64,000 nucleotides of DNA from Gordonia pseudamarae (GTDB lineage: Bacteria > Actinomycetota > Actinomycetes > Mycobacteriales > Mycobacteriaceae). The stretch covers positions 1,922,001 through 1,986,000 of the forward strand of contig NZ_CP045809.1 in the NCBI RefSeq assembly GCF_025273675.1, given 5' to 3'. Both the position numbers and the translations under genes were made by a program. Position 1 is the stretch's first letter. Every line of letters begins with the position of its first letter. The notes beneath the pieces are model-generated. The model saw only the letters and a list, made by a program, of their open reading frames with translations. It was not told the origin of the DNA and did not search any database. Positions 63,101 to 64,000 of this stretch are shown here, in pieces.

Positions 63101-64000
63101 ACGCAAGCGGCTGTTCGATCTGCCGAGGTCATCGTGGGCCGACTACGATCCGGCGTTGATCGGTGAGGGCGGTGGGGTGTGGCCGCGCGACCAGAAGGCC
63201 ATCCCGGTGAGCACGCAGATGGCCCGGGCGCTGGGCATCGAGGAGAGCACCGGCGTGCTGTCGCCTCCCGAACTGATCAGGGCGATCCTGCTCGCACCGG
63301 TGGACCTGCTGTGGAACGGCGGTATCGGTACCTACATCAAGGCCTCCACCGAATCGAACCCGGACGTCGGTGACAAGGCCAACGACGCCATCCGGGTGGA
63401 CGGGAATCAGGTGCGCGCCACCGTCATCGGTGAGGGCGGCAACCTGGGCGTGACCGAACACGGACGGATCGAGTTCGATCTGGCCGGTGGCCGCATCAAC
63501 ACCGACGCGATGGACAATTCGGCGGGTGTGGACTGTTCCGACCACGAGGTGAACATCAAGGTGCTGCTCGACACCGCCGTCACCGCCGGCACATTGCCCG
63601 CCGCGCAGCGAAACCCACTGCTCAGTTCGATGACCGACGAGGTCGCCCGCCTGGTGTTGGCCGACAATATCGCGCAGAACGCCGAACTCGGCTTCTCCCG
63701 CAGCGATGCACCCGGCTGGGCCGAGGTGCACGCCCGGTTGTTGGGCTCGCTCGCCGAGCGTGGCGTCGACCTGCGGCTGGAGGCCCTGCCGACGCCGACC
63801 GAACTGCGCAAGCGGGTACACGGCGAGACGGGCCGCGCGTTGACCTCGCCGGAGCTGGCCGCCCTGATGGCGCACGTGAAACTGCTCGCCAAGGCCGACC
63901 TCCTCGCCGGGGACCTCATCGACAACGACGTCTTCGACGGGCGTCTGGCGCAATACTTCCCCGAGGTGCTGCGCGGTCCGTACGCCGAGGAGCTGCGCAC
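60108..64000 (+). CDS. gdh: NAD-dependent glutamate dehydrogenase, large (about 180 kDa) class; 3' end cut
   Basis: The frame is open from 60108 to the right edge, about 1297 residues of a usual total near 1600. This is the Bac_GDH / GDH2-like class (Rv2476c type), which deaminates glutamate to 2-oxoglutarate with NAD. N-terminal regulatory regions include LLDWFASSRFTLLGHEFV. The catalytic core has FSYSPRVEGVHLRFGDVARG-type text (YSPRVEGVHLRFGD), the Lys in LGAKGGFVLKRA and GDMSGDVFGNGMLL with FDHRHIFVDPNPD. The GTG at 60108 has GAGGG upstream; GTGs at 60093 and 60099 are in frame. The C-terminal end lies outside the window. Confidence 0.93.
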   Translation, partial: MPQLTVNVDQVAPRYLGVRAADQAEGGSAADPAALDRVHRHLEVAARRQPGETTVAVAASAAGGVEIIVVADDMPLLVEAVLATVEAHALTVDGIDHPVLPVVRRADGVLVAVEESGSATAESWIHVRASAAKAGIDTSAFGDDLATVIDRVADVQRDFGPMRTALHECARACEKAPGDTHERAGYVELLDWFASSRFTLLGHEFVSTTGEPTSGGVGDLGIRRADAIAALACAPVRQWPVVSRVYLRTGIQRSAFPVLLQVPEFGADGELTGEHRFLGDFTTWGRHQSILDIPVIGPKVTDVLLHAGVDADSFAGQSIIELLQNYPLVELFCLSAEDLALRSREMLDAVDSRSLRWFVRATPGAQTASALVYLPRDRYTTAVRLSVQHEIASSLHATDLEYTARVSELPLALLQLLVRVDDTEIAALGSLEPGSASHTRIQQALADLIRGWDDRVRALVPGAVAELAALPSTTLAGEDGAETVLRMVPTLTEDYKESRSPEDAVVDLAHVVGLSPGGMTVTLREHADSARWTFTLYLCGESVTLTDVLPVLQSLGVAVLDEHPYELDRADGVPCWAYEFGVTLAPGITSDPDGAGDLATRFTAAFGALWRGEAEVDAFNALIVRCGLDWRAVAILRACYRYLRQIGFGYSTGHSATVLGDEREVTLGLVAVFGASFDPDAADEDSRAAAVADLRRDIGAVIGLDADRIVSAFAAVVLAVVRTNVYVTDRQVPGAVMSFKLDTRDIAQAPQPRPLHEIFVYSPRVEGVHLRFGDVARGGLRWSDRREDFRTEILGLVKAQAVKNAVIVPLGAKGGFVLKRAPVATGDAAADRDALRAEGVECYRQFISGLLDVTDNIDTATGAVVPARSVVRRDGDDTYLVVAADKGTATFSDIANGVAAQYGFWLGDAFASGGSAGYDHKAMGITARGAWESVKRHFREIGIDTQTQDFTVVGVGDMSGDVFGNGMLLSGHIRLVAAFDHRHIFVDPNPDAAQSFTERKRLFDLPRSSWADYDPALIGEGGGVWPRDQKAIPVSTQMARALGIEESTGVLSPPELIRAILLAPVDLLWNGGIGTYIKASTESNPDVGDKANDAIRVDGNQVRATVIGEGGNLGVTEHGRIEFDLAGGRINTDAMDNSAGVDCSDHEVNIKVLLDTAVTAGTLPAAQRNPLLSSMTDEVARLVLADNIAQNAELGFSRSDAPGWAEVHARLLGSLAERGVDLRLEALPTPTELRKRVHGETGRALTSPELAALMAHVKLLAKADLLAGDLIDNDVFDGRLAQYFPEVLRGPYAEELR

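Overview
The window is high-G+C DNA from an actinobacterium, most likely a mycolic-acid-containing member of Mycobacteriales close to Gordonia or Rhodococcus. The grounds are its core genes: an LdtMt2-type L,D-transpeptidase lipoprotein, a PlsB / HAD-PlsC / WS-DGAT operon in the same order as Rv2482c-Rv2484c of M. tuberculosis, oligoribonuclease, an EttA gene followed by the very large NAD-glutamate dehydrogenase (as in Rv2477c-Rv2476c), and a 2,4-dienoyl-CoA reductase. These comparisons are from memory and were not computed.

Layout. 1-2.9 kb is a boundary of insertion-sequence debris (IS982, IS110 and IS1380 families) around a truncated SDR gene and a TetR regulator with two palindromic operators. 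2.9-18.4 kb is a catabolic island for an aromatic compound. It encodes a complete Rieske dioxygenase (alpha, beta, ferredoxin, reductase), a diol dehydrogenase-type SDR, a LigB-type extradiol dioxygenase, an ACMSD-type amidohydrolase, a meta-cleavage-product hydrolase, the hydratase / aldolase / acetaldehyde dehydrogenase lower pathway, an acyl-CoA synthetase and an IclR regulator. Five copies of a 17-bp inverted repeat (GTTCCGG, then GGAAC or GGAAT) lie in its four promoter regions and look like the IclR regulon. The best-fitting scheme resembles p-cumate degradation: ring dihydroxylation, meta-cleavage, decarboxylation, hydrolysis to an acid plus 2-hydroxypentadienoate, then pyruvate and acetyl-CoA. 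The real substrate is unknown. 18.4-24.8 kb is a second module: a lipocalin-like protein, a small unknown, an APH-fold phosphotransferase, two overlapping LuxR regulators and an epoxide hydrolase.

25-34.4 kb is mostly core cell-envelope and lipid metabolism, ending with an SGNH-type esterase and a VapBC toxin-antitoxin pair. 34.4-38.3 kb is accessory: a decayed DUF4143 ATPase, an alcohol dehydrogenase / acetyltransferase / DUF2255-like unit divergent from a LysR regulator, and an IS3 remnant. 38.3-64 kb is core: tRNA-His, orn, a HerA-like ATPase, a DapB-like dehydrogenase behind two KstR-like sites, an SDR, fadH, PadR, an ABC exporter, the nsrR-hmp nitric oxide unit, an HMG-CoA lyase / CoA-transferase pair, a nucleobase permease, a GT-C glycosyltransferase, tRNA-Arg, a CopD-CtaG fusion, ettA, and the NAD-glutamate dehydrogenase, which is cut by the right edge.

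The most promising material is the IclR-bracketed catabolic island, with a degenerate flavoprotein and a degenerate dienelactone-hydrolase-like protein embedded in it, and the neighbouring phosphotransferase / lipocalin / dual-LuxR module.
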